DNA of 29,150 nucleotides from Pseudomonadaceae bacterium UBA836 (GTDB lineage Bacteria; Pseudomonadota; Gammaproteobacteria; Pseudomonadales; Pseudomonadaceae): NCBI GenBank assembly GCA_002296055.1, contig DBHE01000233.1, forward strand, positions 1-29,150. The letters run 5' to 3'. Below are positions 1 through 9,782 of this stretch, one piece after another (position 1 is the stretch's first letter; every line of letters begins with the position of its first letter). Both the position numbers and the translations under genes were made by a program. Under the pieces are notes generated by a model. That model did no database searches. It was not told the origin of the DNA and saw nothing but the letters and a program-made list of their open reading frames with translations.

Positions 1-191
1 TTGGAGTCACGGGTGATGGCTTCCATGTGATCTTCGTAGATCATCTTGGAGTCGTGCAGCAAACGCCCGATCAAGGTGCTCTTGCCGTCATCGACGTTAC
101 CGCAGGTCAGAAAGCGCAGCAGTTCCTTGCGTTCGTGCTGGGCCAGGTAAGCCAGGATGTCCTGGCTGATCAGATCGGATTGGTGAGACAT
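1..191 (-). CDS. cysN: Sulfate adenylyltransferase large (GTPase) subunit CysN, N-terminal part only
   Basis: The gene runs off the left edge, so only the first 63 codons are visible. The P-loop GNVDDGKST (residues 31-39) follows a short helical start, as in the EF-Tu-like GTPase CysN. With CysD it makes adenosine 5'-phosphosulfate from ATP and sulfate in the cytoplasm, driven by GTP hydrolysis, the first step of assimilatory sulfate reduction. It lies 130 bp downstream of cysD on the same strand. In many pseudomonads this protein carries a C-terminal APS kinase domain (CysNC); that part lies outside the window and cannot be judged. The ATG is the only reasonable start, although the ribosome binding site is weak. 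Confidence 0.93.
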   Translation of the reverse strand, partial: MSHQSDLISQDILAYLAQHERKELLRFLTCGNVDDGKSTLIGRLLHDSKMIYEDHMEAITRDS

Positions 192-300
192 CGTTGTGTT
201 CTCGACTCTTTGCTACTGGCCGTCGCGCTGTGCTGCCGACCAGTGTATGTTCCAGGCTGTTCCGCGCGCTGCGCGGATCATAATGGTCTGTTTCGCCTGA

Positions 301-316
301 CGGCCCTTGTGGGCCG
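301..316 (-). other. Small hairpin between cysD and cysN
   Basis: CGGCCC and GGGCCG pair around a TTGT loop, a few bases past the cysD stop codon. No T-run follows, so it is more likely a processing or mRNA-stability hairpin than a terminator. The remaining 110 bp before cysN show nothing else convincing. Confidence 0.35.
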
Positions 317-321
317 CCCGG

Positions 322-1224
322 TCAGAAATAGCCCTGACGTTTTTTCTCTTCCATCGAGCCAGCGGAGTCATGGTCAATGACGCGACCCTGGCGCTCGGAG
401 GTGCGGGTGAGCAGCATTTCCTGGATGATTTCCGGCAGGGTGGCGGCGCTGGATTCGACGGCGCCGGTCAGCGGGTAGCAGCCCAGGGTACGGAAGCGCA
501 CCATCTTCATTTCTGGCGTCTTGCCGTCCAGCGGCATGCGGTCGTCGTCGACCATGATCTGCGAGCCGTTGTACTCGACTACCGGACGCTCAGCGGCGAA
601 GTACAGCGGCACAATCGGGATGCTTTCCAGATAGATGTATTGCCAGATGTCCAGCTCGGTCCAGTTGGACAGCGGGAAGACGCGGATGCTTTCGCCCTTG
701 TGCACCTTGCCGTTGTAGATGTTCCACAGCTCCGGGCGCTGATTTTTCGGGTCCCAGCGGTGGTGCTTGTCGCGGAAGGAGTAAACACGCTCTTTAGCGC
801 GGGATTTCTCTTCGTCACGACGGGCGCCGCCAAAGGCTGCATCAAAGCCGTACTTGTCCAGTGCCTGTTTCAGGCCCTGGGTTTTCATGATGTCGGTGTG
901 CACCGCGCTCCCGTGAGTGAAGGGATTAACGCCCTGCGCCACGCCTTCCGGGTTCTTGTGCACCAGCAGGTCAAGATCCATCTCCTTGACCATCTTTTCG
1001 CGAAATTCGTACATCGCCTGAAACTTCCAGCCGGTGTCCACGTGCAGTACCGGAAACGGCAGGCGGCCCGGATAGAACGCCTTACGCGCCAGGTGCAGCA
1101 TCACTGCGGAGTCTTTACCGATCGAATAGAGCATGACCGGGTTCTGGAACTCGGCCGCCACTTCACGAATGATGTGAATGCTTTCGGCTTCCAGTTGTTT
1201 CAGGTGAGTCAGTTTTTCCAGCAT
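322..1224 (-). CDS. cysD: Sulfate adenylyltransferase small subunit CysD
   Basis: The product is 300 residues, the usual CysD length. It carries the PP-loop motif SIGKDS (residues 34-39) of the PAPS-reductase/N-type ATP pyrophosphatase fold, followed by a conserved [12 protein letters not shown] segment typical of CysD. It catalyses adenylation of sulfate together with CysN. The downstream neighbour is cysN, so the pair forms the usual cysDN operon. The ATG at 1224 sits about 20 bases after the conserved CysD-free upstream region; the Shine-Dalgarno (CGCGAG) is modest. CysB control is expected from the family in general, but no CysB site could be assigned with confidence. Confidence 0.97.
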   Translation of the reverse strand: MLEKLTHLKQLEAESIHIIREVAAEFQNPVMLYSIGKDSAVMLHLARKAFYPGRLPFPVLHVDTGWKFQAMYEFREKMVKEMDLDLLVHKNPEGVAQGVNPFTHGSAVHTDIMKTQGLKQALDKYGFDAAFGGARRDEEKSRAKERVYSFRDKHHRWDPKNQRPELWNIYNGKVHKGESIRVFPLSNWTELDIWQYIYLESIPIVPLYFAAERPVVEYNGSQIMVDDDRMPLDGKTPEMKMVRFRTLGCYPLTGAVESSAATLPEIIQEMLLTRTSERQGRVIDHDSAGSMEEKKRQGYF

Positions 1225-1309
1225 GGTGTACTCGCGTTGAATGGGTAACGGCCCTGCGGCCCAATTCGACTGCCGCGCATTGTATCAAAGGCGATTTTTT
1301 ATAATAAGC

Positions 1310-1331
1310 AGCCGATCAAGAACCATCGGCT
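1310..1331. promoter_or_regulatory. Inverted repeat in the cysDN upstream region
   Basis: AGCCGAT and ATCGGCT are perfect 7-bp arms separated by 8 bp, and both arms are flanked by ATAAGC. It lies about 90 bp upstream of cysD in an AT-rich stretch (TTTTTTATAATAAG) that stands out from the GC-rich surroundings and contains possible -10 sequences for the minus strand. Position suggests an operator or upstream activator site for cysDN; assignment to CysB is inference only. Confidence 0.35.
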
Positions 1332-1462
1332 ATAAGCATATGAAAAACTGAAAGCGTAACCGGCGTGGGTGCCGCAGTCAGGCCGTCAAGCGCTTTCCGC
1401 ACTCCCGCCTACCTCGCCCCTCTATATGCCAAGCCCCGCGTCACGCAACCGCACATTTTTTT

Positions 1463-1490
1463 GCTTGAAGCTTGGGGCTCAGCGCTGAGC
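1463..1490. repeat. GCTTGAAGCTTG repeat core plus palindrome past the Nif3-family gene
   Basis: GCTTGAAGCTTG (1463-1474) is the same core found in the intergenic repeats at 4635-4727 and 18550-18696. It is followed by the perfect palindrome GCTCAGCGCTGAGC (1477-1490), just past the stop codon of the minus-strand Nif3-family gene. A T-run at 1456-1462 lies on the wrong strand to make a terminator for that gene. The rest of the 272-bp gap towards cysD holds only the inverted repeat at 1310-1331. Confidence 0.4.
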
Positions 1491-1496
1491 GCTGCG

Positions 1497-2255
1497 CTAT
1501 ACCGGATTATCAATATCGATAAACTGATGCTCGATGCCAAAGGTCGCCGCCAAATGTTCGCCCAGCGCTTTGGCGCCGTAGCGTTCGGTGGCGTGGTGGC
1601 CAGCGGCGTAGAAGTGGATGCCGTTTTCACGGGCGGCGTGCACGGTGGGTTCGGACACTTCGCCGGTGATAAAGGCATCGACACCCAGCGCAATAGCTTT
1701 GTCGATATAGCCTTGGGCGGCGCCGGTGCACCAGGCGATGCGTTTGACCGGGCGATCGTGGCCGGCAATAAACAGCGGTTCGCGCTGCAGGCGCTCAGCT
1801 AGCTGCGCGGCCAAAGCTTCGCCAGTACAAGGCGCGGGCAGCTCGCCAGTCAGCCCTACGGAGCGCGGGTTAGCCGGCTCAAGGCCGCCGGTGATCTGCC
1901 AGCCCATCAGTCGTGCCAGCTGCGCGTTGTTGCCCAGCTCGGCGTGCACATCCAGCGGCAGGTGGTAGGCCATAAGGTTGATGTCGTGCTGCAGCAGGGC
2001 CTTCAAGCGGCGCTGCTTTATGCCCACCACGGCTGCCGCCTCGCCACGCCAGAAGTAACCATGGTGCACGAGCAGCAGGTCTGCCTCTGCTGCAACCGCC
2101 GCGTCTACCAGCGCCTGACTGGCAGTCACACCACTGACGATACGACGGACCTCGGGATTGCCTTCAACCTGCAGCCCGTTGGGGCAATAGTCCTGAAAGC
2201 TGCCACTGTCGAGCAGCTCATTGCAGTAGCGCAGCAGTGTGTCGCGTTCGACCAT
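1497..2255 (-). CDS. Nif3-like dinuclear metal centre protein (YbgI/GTP cyclohydrolase I type 2 family)
   Basis: The 252-residue product has the Nif3 family hallmarks: DYCPNGLQVEG near the N-terminus, the metal-binding LLLVHHGYFW (His-His about residues 64-65), the AYHLPLDVH segment and the C-terminal GHHATERYGAKAL. These histidines and acids bind two metal ions in characterised relatives. The cellular function of the family is unsettled. The open frame extends 12 codons upstream to another ATG, but the ATG at 2255 follows a clear GGAGG, so it was chosen. It is divergent from algW and lies upstream of cysD, the same order as PA4445-PA4446 in PAO1 as remembered. Confidence 0.9.
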   Translation of the reverse strand: MVERDTLLRYCNELLDSGSFQDYCPNGLQVEGNPEVRRIVSGVTASQALVDAAVAAEADLLLVHHGYFWRGEAAAVVGIKQRRLKALLQHDINLMAYHLPLDVHAELGNNAQLARLMGWQITGGLEPANPRSVGLTGELPAPCTGEALAAQLAERLQREPLFIAGHDRPVKRIAWCTGAAQGYIDKAIALGVDAFITGEVSEPTVHAARENGIHFYAAGHHATERYGAKALGEHLAATFGIEHQFIDIDNPV

Positions 2256-2379
2256 GGAGGCCTCCAGTTCGGTTGATGATTGACGAGACATTGTCCGGTG
2301 TCCGACGAGCGGTTACAAGGTGGCGCCGATAGACCACACCAACGGGCACCACAGCCCTGCATTATCTGCCCCAAGCCCG

Positions 2380-2385
2380 TATAAT
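2380..2385 (+). promoter_or_regulatory. Candidate -10 element for algW
   Basis: A perfect TATAAT lies 52 bp before the algW start codon on the plus strand. The hexamer 17 bp upstream (CTGCAT) is a poor -35, so this is a candidate promoter on the strength of the -10 alone. Confidence 0.4.
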
Positions 2386-2436
2386 GCCGCAGGATTCGAC
2401 CGCCAGCGGTCAGCACAGACGACGAGCAGGGTTTTG

Positions 2437-3543
2437 ATGAAAGAACTGTTACGCACTATGGGTTGGCCTGTGGTCTGCGGCGTGCTGCTGGCACTGCTGA
2501 TCATCCAGCAATTCCCTGAGTGGCTTGGCCTGCCGGCGCATGACATCGTCCTGCGCGAGGTGTCCGAGCCGCGCTCAGGTATGGGCCTGGTGTCCTACAG
2601 CCGCGGGGTTGAGCGCGCCTCCCCTGCCGTTGCCAATATCTACACCAGCAAGGCCGCCGATGGCGCCATGCGCGACTACTCCGACAGCCTGAGCAGCCCC
2701 AATCCAACGCAGTCCAGCCTGGGCTCGGCAGTCATCCTCAACCCCGAGGGTTACCTGCTGACCAATAACCACGTGATCGCCGGCGCCGATGAAATCCAGG
2801 TCGCCCTGAAAGACGGCCGTGAGGCCCTGGCCACCGTGATTGGCGCCGACCCGGAAACCGATCTGGCGGTGCTCAAGATCGACCTGCCCAACCTGCCATC
2901 CATCACCATTGATTCACGCGAACAGCAACGCATTGGCGACGTGGTCATGGCCATCGGCAACCCCTTCGGGTTGGGGCAGACCGTCACCATGGGCATTATC
3001 AGCGCCACCGGCCGCAACCAGCTGGGGCTCAATACCTATGAAGATTTCATTCAGACCGATGCGGCCATTAACCAGGGCAACTCTGGCGGCGCGCTAATTG
3101 ACGCCGAGGGCAATTTGATCGGCATCAACACGGCGATCTTTTCCCAGGCTGGCGCCGCGCAGGGTATCGGCTTTGCCATTCCCGTCCAGCTGGCCGTTGA
3201 GGTGATGCAGGCGATCATTCAACACGGCCACGTGATTCGCGGCTGGCTCGGCGTGGCGGTGCAACCGATGACGCCGGAGCTGGCCGAGTCCTTCGGCCTG
3301 GAAGTCAGTCAGGGCATTGTGGTGACCAGCCTGTACCGCAATGGCCCGGCGTGGAACGCCGGACTGCTGCCGGGCGATGTGATCCTGCGCATCAATGACC
3401 AACCGACCACCAGTGGGCGTCAGGCCATGAATCAGGTGGCGCGCGCCAAGCCAGGCGACAGCATCCAGCTTGAGGTGCTACGCAGCGGTCAGCCGGTCAG
3501 CCTGAGCGCAGAAGTGGCCGTACGCCCCTCCTTCCAGAACTGA
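2437..3543 (+). CDS. algW: DegS-type periplasmic serine protease AlgW
   Basis: The 368-residue protein has an N-terminal membrane anchor (VVCGVLLALLIIQ, about residues 12-24), a trypsin-like domain and one PDZ domain (about 255-345). The triad is visible: His112 in TNNHV, Asp142 in DPETDLAVL and Ser216 in GNSGG. Single PDZ plus an uncleaved anchor marks it as the DegS/AlgW type, not MucD/DegP. AlgW makes the first periplasmic cut in the anti-sigma factor MucA, releasing AlgU in the envelope stress response. The frame is open 39 codons further upstream, but the ATG at 2437 precedes the anchor and has a GAGCAGG site. The linker between the anchor and the protease core looks short compared with the PAO1 protein as remembered, and the segment before the active serine reads INQGNSGG where INPGNSGG is usual. 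Confidence 0.93.
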   Translation: MKELLRTMGWPVVCGVLLALLIIQQFPEWLGLPAHDIVLREVSEPRSGMGLVSYSRGVERASPAVANIYTSKAADGAMRDYSDSLSSPNPTQSSLGSAVILNPEGYLLTNNHVIAGADEIQVALKDGREALATVIGADPETDLAVLKIDLPNLPSITIDSREQQRIGDVVMAIGNPFGLGQTVTMGIISATGRNQLGLNTYEDFIQTDAAINQGNSGGALIDAEGNLIGINTAIFSQAGAAQGIGFAIPVQLAVEVMQAIIQHGHVIRGWLGVAVQPMTPELAESFGLEVSQGIVVTSLYRNGPAWNAGLLPGDVILRINDQPTTSGRQAMNQVARAKPGDSIQLEVLRSGQPVSLSAEVAVRPSFQN

Positions 3544-3562
3544 CGCCACATAAAACGAGCGC

Positions 3563-4618
3563 TCAGAGCACCTCGTCCAGCGCTGCCAGCAGCGCCTTGT
3601 TCTGCGCCTCGGTACCGATGGTGATGCGCAGAAACTGCTCGATACGCGGCAGGCGGAAGTGCCGCACGATAACGCGCCGCTCCCTTAGCCCCTGCGCCAG
3701 CTCCGCGGCATCACGCTGACCATGCCGAGCAAATACGAAATTGGCTTGCGACGGCAGCACGTCAAAACCGCGCTCGACCAAGGCGGCGGTCAGGCTGTCG
3801 CGGCTGCGAATCACTGCCTGACGGGTCTGGTTGAACCAGCTCTGATCCTGAAACGCGGCAACCGCACCGACAATCGCCAGGCGATCCAGCGGGTAGGAGT
3901 TGAAGCTGTTCTTGATGCGCTCCAGCGCCTCAATCAGGTCCGCATGCCCAACTGCCAGCCCCACGCGCAGGCCCGCCAATGAGCGCGACTTGGACAGGGT
4001 CTGGGTGACCAACAGGTTGGGATAACGGTCTACCAGAGTGATGGCCGTTTCGGCGCCAAAATCGACGTAGGCTTCATCGACGACCACAACCGAATCCGGG
4101 TTGGCATCAAGAATCTGTTCAATCTGCTCCAGCCCCAGCGCTACACCGGTCGGTGCGTTCGGGTTGGGGAAAATAATGCCGCCATTGGCCTTGCGGTAAT
4201 CCGCCGGGTCAATGCTGAAATCCTCACGCAGCGGCTGCGGCGCCGGCTCGATACCGTACAGGCCGCAGTAGACCGGATAGAAGCTGTAGGTAATGTCCGG
4301 ATAAAGCACCGGACGGCCGTGCTGAAAAAGGCCGTGAAAGATATGCGCCAGCACTTCGTCCGAACCATTACCAACAAACACCTGAGCACGCTCAACGCCG
4401 TAATAGCTGGCGATCTCGTCTTTCAGCGCATCGGCATTGGGCGCCGGGTAAAGACGCAGACTGTCGTTCAACTCCGTCTGAATGGCATCCACCACCCGCG
4501 GCGAAGGCCCATAGGGGTTCTCATTGGTGTTGAGCTTGACCAGGTTCTCGACCTTGGGCTGCTCACCCGGCACATAGGGCACCAGGTCGTTGACAAAGGG
4601 ACTCCAGAAACGGCTCAC
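3563..4618 (-). CDS. hisC: Histidinol-phosphate aminotransferase HisC
   Basis: A 351-residue class I/II PLP aminotransferase, transferring an amino group from glutamate to imidazole acetol-phosphate in histidine synthesis. Visible features are [11 protein letters not shown] near the N-terminus, Asp181 in DEAYVDFG (pyridine nitrogen contact) and the Schiff-base Lys210 in [14 protein letters not shown]. The start is a GTG at 4618 with GAGGA seven bases upstream. It is the last gene of the murA-hisG-hisD-hisC series and is separated from hisD by a 107-bp gap filled with an intergenic repeat. Its stop lies only 19 bp from the stop of the convergent algW, and no intrinsic terminator was found between them. 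Confidence 0.96.
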   Translation of the reverse strand: MSRFWSPFVNDLVPYVPGEQPKVENLVKLNTNENPYGPSPRVVDAIQTELNDSLRLYPAPNADALKDEIASYYGVERAQVFVGNGSDEVLAHIFHGLFQHGRPVLYPDITYSFYPVYCGLYGIEPAPQPLREDFSIDPADYRKANGGIIFPNPNAPTGVALGLEQIEQILDANPDSVVVVDEAYVDFGAETAITLVDRYPNLLVTQTLSKSRSLAGLRVGLAVGHADLIEALERIKNSFNSYPLDRLAIVGAVAAFQDQSWFNQTRQAVIRSRDSLTAALVERGFDVLPSQANFVFARHGQRDAAELAQGLRERRVIVRHFRLPRIEQFLRITIGTEAQNKALLAALDEVL

Positions 4619-4634
4619 GGGCGATCCTCGATTG

Positions 4635-4727
4635 AGCTACAAGCGGCAAGCCGCAAGCTTCAAGCCAAACCCCGCGGGCCGAGCCTACACCGCTCGGCTT
4701 ATCGCTTGCAGCTTGAAGCTTGCCGCT
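4635..4727. repeat. Intergenic GCTTGAAGCTTG-type repeat between hisD and hisC
   Basis: Two imperfect inverted arms of 24 bp (4642-4665 and 4704-4727), each containing the GCTTGAAGC core and AGCGGCAAG, surround an inner perfect hairpin GCCGAGC/GCTCGGC (4678-4698). The whole stretch can fold as a long two-part hairpin. Its right edge reaches the second base of the hisD stop codon, so the repeat fills nearly the whole hisD-hisC gap. Related cores occur at 1463 and 18550-18696. It is most likely a REP-like or dispersed intergenic repeat that affects hisC expression or mRNA decay. Confidence 0.7.
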
Positions 4728-6036
4728 AGTTCTTAATGCGGTACTCCGCACTGCGCGCGTGCGCGGTCAGGCTTTCGCCACGGGCGAGCACTGAGGCGGT
4801 CTTGCCAAGCTCGGAGGCACCTTCGGGGGAGCAGAAGATGATCGAAGAGCGTTTCTGGAAGTCATAGACGCCCAGCGGCGAAGAAAAACGCGCGGTGCCG
4901 GAGGTCGGCAGTACGTGGTTGGGGCCGGCGCAGTAATCACCCAGTGCTTCCGGGGTGTAGCGGCCCATAAAGATGGCGCCGGCATGACGCACCTGCGGCA
5001 GCAGCGCTTCGGGGTCAGCAACGGACAGTTCCAAGTGCTCTGGCGCGATACGATTGGTCAGCTCGCAAGCCTGAGCCAGATCATCCACCTTGATCAGTGC
5101 GCCACGGTTTTCCAGCGACACACGGACAATGGCATCACGCTCCAGGTCGCCGATCAGGCGATTGAGACTAGCCTCCACCGCGTCAAGAAAATCGGCGTCC
5201 GGCGAGAGCAGAATGGATTGGGCGTCTTCGTCGTGCTCGGCCTGGGAGAACAGGTCCATGGCAATCCAGTCTGGATCGGTCTGGCCGTCACACACCACCA
5301 GAATCTCGGACGGGCCGGCAATCATGTCGATGCCCACCTGACCGAATACCGCGCGCTTGGCGGTGGCAACATAGATGTTGCCGGGGCCGACGATCTTGTC
5401 GACCTGCGGTACGCTTTCGGTGCCGTAAGCCAACGCCGCAACAGCCTGAGCACCGCCGATGGTAAACACGTGGTCGACACCGGCCAGACAAGCCGCTGCC
5501 AGCACCAGCTCGTTGATCTCGCCACGCGGGGTCGGCACCACCATAACCACTTCCGGCACGCCGGCGACCTTGGCGGGAATGGCATTCATCAGCACCGAGG
5601 ACGGGTAAGAGGCCTTGCCGCCCGGCACATACAAACCGACGCGGTCCAGCGGTGTGATTTGCTGGCCCAGCACAGTGCCATCGGCCTCGGTGTAGCGCCA
5701 GGAATCCTGACGCTGGTGTTCGTGGTAGCTGCGCACGCGCTCGGCAGCAACGGACAGGGCCTCGCGCTGCTCGGGAGTGATGCGCTCAAGCGCCAACTCC
5801 AGGCGGGCACGATCAAGGATCAGGCCCGCCATGCTGTCTACAGACAGGCCGTCAAAACGCTCTGTGTACTCGACCAGCGCCGCGTCGCCGTTGGAGCGCA
5901 CGGCGGCAATAATCTCCTCAACGCGGTCATTGACCGCCTTGTCCGACACCCCTTCCCAGGCCAGCAAGGCGTCCAGATGCGCGGCAAAATCGCTCTGATT
6001 GGCGTTCAGGCGGGCGATTTTCAACGGCGTACTCAT
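4726..6036 (-). CDS. hisD: Histidinol dehydrogenase HisD
   Basis: A 436-residue NAD-dependent enzyme performing the last two oxidations, L-histidinol to L-histidine. Zinc ligands expected from the E. coli enzyme are present: Gln265 and His268 in [10 protein letters not shown], Asp367 in [13 protein letters not shown] and His426 near the C-terminus. The catalytic Glu333-His334 pair lies in RIAPEHLEL. The ATG at 6036 follows AAGG with suitable spacing. It is 44 bp after hisG. The stop codon overlaps the edge of the intergenic repeat that separates it from hisC. Confidence 0.97.
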   Translation of the reverse strand: MSTPLKIARLNANQSDFAAHLDALLAWEGVSDKAVNDRVEEIIAAVRSNGDAALVEYTERFDGLSVDSMAGLILDRARLELALERITPEQREALSVAAERVRSYHEHQRQDSWRYTEADGTVLGQQITPLDRVGLYVPGGKASYPSSVLMNAIPAKVAGVPEVVMVVPTPRGEINELVLAAACLAGVDHVFTIGGAQAVAALAYGTESVPQVDKIVGPGNIYVATAKRAVFGQVGIDMIAGPSEILVVCDGQTDPDWIAMDLFSQAEHDEDAQSILLSPDADFLDAVEASLNRLIGDLERDAIVRVSLENRGALIKVDDLAQACELTNRIAPEHLELSVADPEALLPQVRHAGAIFMGRYTPEALGDYCAGPNHVLPTSGTARFSSPLGVYDFQKRSSIIFCSPEGASELGKTASVLARGESLTAHARSAEYRIKN

Positions 6037-6080
6037 AAGGATACCTTCACAAAAACAGGGAAACGGGTTCAGGGTCAGAC

Positions 6081-6722
6081 TCAGGCGCTGCGGCGTTCAA
6101 CTGCCTCGGCCAGCAAATCAATCAGGCTCTTGATACGCGCATGCTTCATCTTCATCGAAGCCTTGTTGACGATCAAGCGCGAACTGATCATGGCGATCAG
6201 TTCCTGCGGCTCCAGGCCATTGGCCTTGAGCGTATTACCGGTGTCGACCACGTCGATGATCTTGTCGGCCAGGCCCACCAGCGGCGCCAGCTCCATGGAG
6301 CCGTACAGCTTGATAACGTCAACTTGGCGACCCTGTTCGGCATAGTAGCGGCGCGCAACATTGACGAACTTGGTGGCGACCTTCAAGCGACCGGTCGGCT
6401 CCGGTGCATCCACCGGGCCTGCGGTCATCAGCTTGCAGTTGGCGATTTTCAAATCCAGCGGCTCATAGAGGCCCTGACTGCCATACTCCATCAGCACGTC
6501 CTTGCCAGCCACGCCCAGATCGGCGGCGCCATGCTCGACGTAAGTCGGCACATCGGTGGCACGCACAATCAGCAGGCGGACATTCGGGTCGGTGGTCGGA
6601 AAAATCAGCTTGCGGCTCTTTTCCAGATCCTCGGTCGGCTCGATCCCCGCCTCTTTAAGCAGCGGCAGGGTGTCGTCAAGGATGCGCCCCTTGGACAGGG
6701 CAATGGTCAGGGTCTGGCTCAT
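6081..6722 (-). CDS. hisG: ATP phosphoribosyltransferase catalytic subunit, short form HisG
   Basis: A 213-residue protein opening with [11 protein letters not shown], with the phosphate-binding stretch [43 protein letters not shown]. It condenses ATP with PRPP as the first, feedback-controlled step of histidine synthesis. At this length it lacks the C-terminal regulatory domain of long-form HisG; short forms act as an octamer with the paralogous regulatory subunit HisZ, which is not in this window and should be encoded elsewhere. It is 12 bp after murA and 44 bp before hisD, in a single directional unit. Confidence 0.96.
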   Translation of the reverse strand: MSQTLTIALSKGRILDDTLPLLKEAGIEPTEDLEKSRKLIFPTTDPNVRLLIVRATDVPTYVEHGAADLGVAGKDVLMEYGSQGLYEPLDLKIANCKLMTAGPVDAPEPTGRLKVATKFVNVARRYYAEQGRQVDVIKLYGSMELAPLVGLADKIIDVVDTGNTLKANGLEPQELIAMISSRLIVNKASMKMKHARIKSLIDLLAEAVERRSA

Positions 6723-6734
6723 GAATACTCTCTG

Positions 6735-8021
<1,287 letters not shown>

Positions 8022-8261
8022 TCAGGCGCGCGACGCCCAGGCCTCTTGGGTGTAGAACTTCATGGTAACGGCGTGGATACGACCGTCGGCAATATAGGGG
8101 TTCAGCAGTGCATAGACCTGCTGCTGACGCTTGACCGGCGAGAGCGCCGCCAGCGTATCGCTGATCAGGTTGAGCTGGAAGTTACAGCCCTCACCTTCGA
8201 CTTCTACCCGGGCATCGGCCAGGTTGCTTTCGATCAGCGTTTTGACTTCGGTTGATTGCAT
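8022..8261 (-). CDS. ibaG: BolA family protein IbaG (YrbA)
   Basis: A 79-residue BolA-fold protein with the conserved C-terminal signature RIHAVTMKFYTQEAW and the central GEGCNFQLNLIS segment, which contains the cysteine seen in IbaG-type BolA proteins. BolA proteins bind monothiol glutaredoxins through a shared iron-sulfur cluster. The frame is open 17 codons further upstream, but the ATG at 8261 has AAGGAG 11 bases before it and gives the usual family length. It sits between mlaB and murA, the standard gammaproteobacterial position. Confidence 0.9.
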   Translation of the reverse strand: MQSTEVKTLIESNLADARVEVEGEGCNFQLNLISDTLAALSPVKRQQQVYALLNPYIADGRIHAVTMKFYTQEAWASRA

Positions 8262-8312
8262 CTTACTGGTAACTCCTTGCGGCGCAGCGCGATTGCACTG
8301 CGCCCTGTTCAA

Positions 8313-8630
8313 TTAGGTGGCGGCCGGGGTGTGTTGCTGCAGCCAGTCTTCCAGACCGCAGACCCGCGCCATGCTCTGCACGCCGGCCGGCAACGCGCGT
8401 AGCTGAAGCCCTCGCCCATTGCGGCCGGCCTGCTCGGCGGCACGCAGCAGCAGCGACAGCGCGACGCTGTTGGCCTGGGTAACCTGGGCAAAGTCCAGCA
8501 CCAATGCTCCCTGGCCCTGCGCAGTGGCATCAAGCAGTTGCTCACGCAGCGCTGGCGCGCTGTCAAAATCCAGCACGCCGCACAGCTGCACTACGCCATC
8601 AGCGTCCACCTGCAGGCGCGCCTGACTCAC
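8313..8630 (-). CDS. mlaB: STAS-domain protein MlaB of the Mla lipid transporter
   Basis: A 105-residue single STAS domain. MlaB is the small cytoplasmic partner that binds the MlaF ATPase and supports assembly and activity of the MlaFEDB complex in the inner membrane. The segment LVLDFAQVTQANSVALSLLLR matches the STAS core loop and helix, with the conserved Ser/Ala region after N. The start is GTG at 8630, overlapping the mlaC stop as GTGA, which supports both the start choice and translational coupling. It is followed by ibaG after 51 bp. Confidence 0.9.
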   Translation of the reverse strand: MSQARLQVDADGVVQLCGVLDFDSAPALREQLLDATAQGQGALVLDFAQVTQANSVALSLLLRAAEQAGRNGRGLQLRALPAGVQSMARVCGLEDWLQQHTPAAT

Positions 8631-9268
8631 TGCTCGGTCTCTTTTTCAACAGTCTCACGTGACTGGGCAACCACACTGCCCCAGTTGTCGATAACCGCAT
8701 CCAGATCGTTGCGATGGGTTTTCATCGCTTGGGCAAACTGATCGCGGAACAGCAGACCGATGTTGATGCCTTCGACAATCACGTTACGCACCTTCCACTG
8801 GTCATTCACCAGCGACAGGGTGTATGTGGCCGAGTAGACCTGGCCGTCGCCCGCCTTGACCTGCATGTCTACACTGGCGCGATCCGGGCGCGGCTCACGA
8901 TTGTTGGCCGGCAGCACCGTGATTTCGCCGCTCTGGAAGTCCAGCAGCGCGTTACCGTAGAACTGCACCATGCTGCGCTTGAAGGTGTCGATAAAACGCT
9001 GCATCTGCTCGTCCGTGGCGCTGCGGCTATAGCGCACAGTCATCACGCTGCGGGCGATGCCGTCAAAGTCGACCACCGGCTCGAGCACCTCATTGAGGCC
9101 CTGGGTAAAGGCGTCCACATCGTTGCGGTAGGTTTCACGGTTGGCATCCAGCACAGCCATGACCTTGTTGGAAGTATCCTCAACAATCTGCTGAGGCGTC
9201 GCGTTGGCCTGAGCCAGTGCCGGCAACAGCAGACCCAGGGCAACGATGGCATTGATGATAGAACGCAT
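8627..9268 (-). CDS. mlaC: Periplasmic phospholipid-binding protein MlaC
   Basis: A 213-residue secreted protein of the Ttg2D/MlaC family. The N-terminus (AIVALGLLLPALAQANA, residues 7-23) is a clear Sec signal peptide with cleavage likely after ANA. The mature part contains the family pattern VDFDGIARSVM and VEGINIGLLFRDQFA. MlaC shuttles phospholipids between the outer-membrane MlaA complex and inner-membrane MlaFEDB. A strong AGGAGAGAG precedes the ATG. It lies about 30 bp after mlaD and overlaps mlaB by four bases. Confidence 0.96.
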   Translation of the reverse strand: MRSIINAIVALGLLLPALAQANATPQQIVEDTSNKVMAVLDANRETYRNDVDAFTQGLNEVLEPVVDFDGIARSVMTVRYSRSATDEQMQRFIDTFKRSMVQFYGNALLDFQSGEITVLPANNREPRPDRASVDMQVKAGDGQVYSATYTLSLVNDQWKVRNVIVEGINIGLLFRDQFAQAMKTHRNDLDAVIDNWGSVVAQSRETVEKETEQ

Positions 9269-9298
9269 AGCTACTCTCTCCTGAAAGGCCGACCGGGA

Positions 9299-9763
9299 TC
9301 AGTCGTCCTTGCTTACCGTATTGAGCAGAAACCGACCAATCAGTTCCTCCAGCACCAGTGCCGACTGGGTGTCGTACAGCTCGCTGCCATCCACCAGCAG
9401 CTCATCATCGCCACCCACAGAGATACCCACGTACTTCTCGCCCAGCAGTCCGGCGGTCAGGATCGAGGCCGTGCTGTCGGCCGGCAGGGTATCTATATTG
9501 CTGTTGATCGCCAGATCAACCCGCGCGGCGTAGCGGTTCTTGTCGAAGACAATCGCCGTGACCTGACCAATGGTGACACCAGACATGGTGACCTTGGCTC
9601 GCGGCGTCAGCCCCGCCACGTTGTCGAAATAGGCGTGCACGCTGTAGGTATTGCCAGTGCTGCTGGTCGTCAGGCCACTGACGCGCACCGCCAAAACCGC
9701 CAGCGCGAGCAAGCCGGCAAGAATAAAGACGCCGACAATCAGTTCCAGGTTACGGGTACGCAT
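9299..9763 (-). CDS. mlaD: MCE-domain lipid-binding protein MlaD
   Basis: A 154-residue protein with an N-terminal membrane helix (about residues 7-27) and one MCE domain (VHAYFDNVAGLTPRAKVTMSGVTIGQV...). MlaD forms a hexameric ring on the periplasmic face of MlaE and passes phospholipids to or from MlaC. Two in-frame ATGs lie six bases apart; the second (9763) is 9 bases after AAGGA, while the first (9769) is too close to it, so the second was chosen. The gene sits 13-19 bp after mlaE. Confidence 0.94.
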   Translation of the reverse strand: MRTRNLELIVGVFILAGLLALAVLAVRVSGLTTSSTGNTYSVHAYFDNVAGLTPRAKVTMSGVTIGQVTAIVFDKNRYAARVDLAINSNIDTLPADSTASILTAGLLGEKYVGISVGGDDELLVDGSELYDTQSALVLEELIGRFLLNTVSKDD

Positions 9764-9782
9764 GGGCATGTTCCTTGGCTAA

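Noticed and set aside
307..1248. A 313-codon plus-strand frame antisense to cysD
   Set aside because: cysD is unmistakable on the other strand; the antisense product has shadow-like composition.
1456..1490. Intrinsic terminator after the Nif3-family gene
   Set aside because: The palindrome is followed by A-residues, not T-residues, in the direction of that gene's transcription.
4915..6345. A 476-codon plus-strand frame antisense to hisD and hisG
   Set aside because: It crosses two well-identified genes and an intergenic gap, and has no recognisable domain or credible ribosome binding site.
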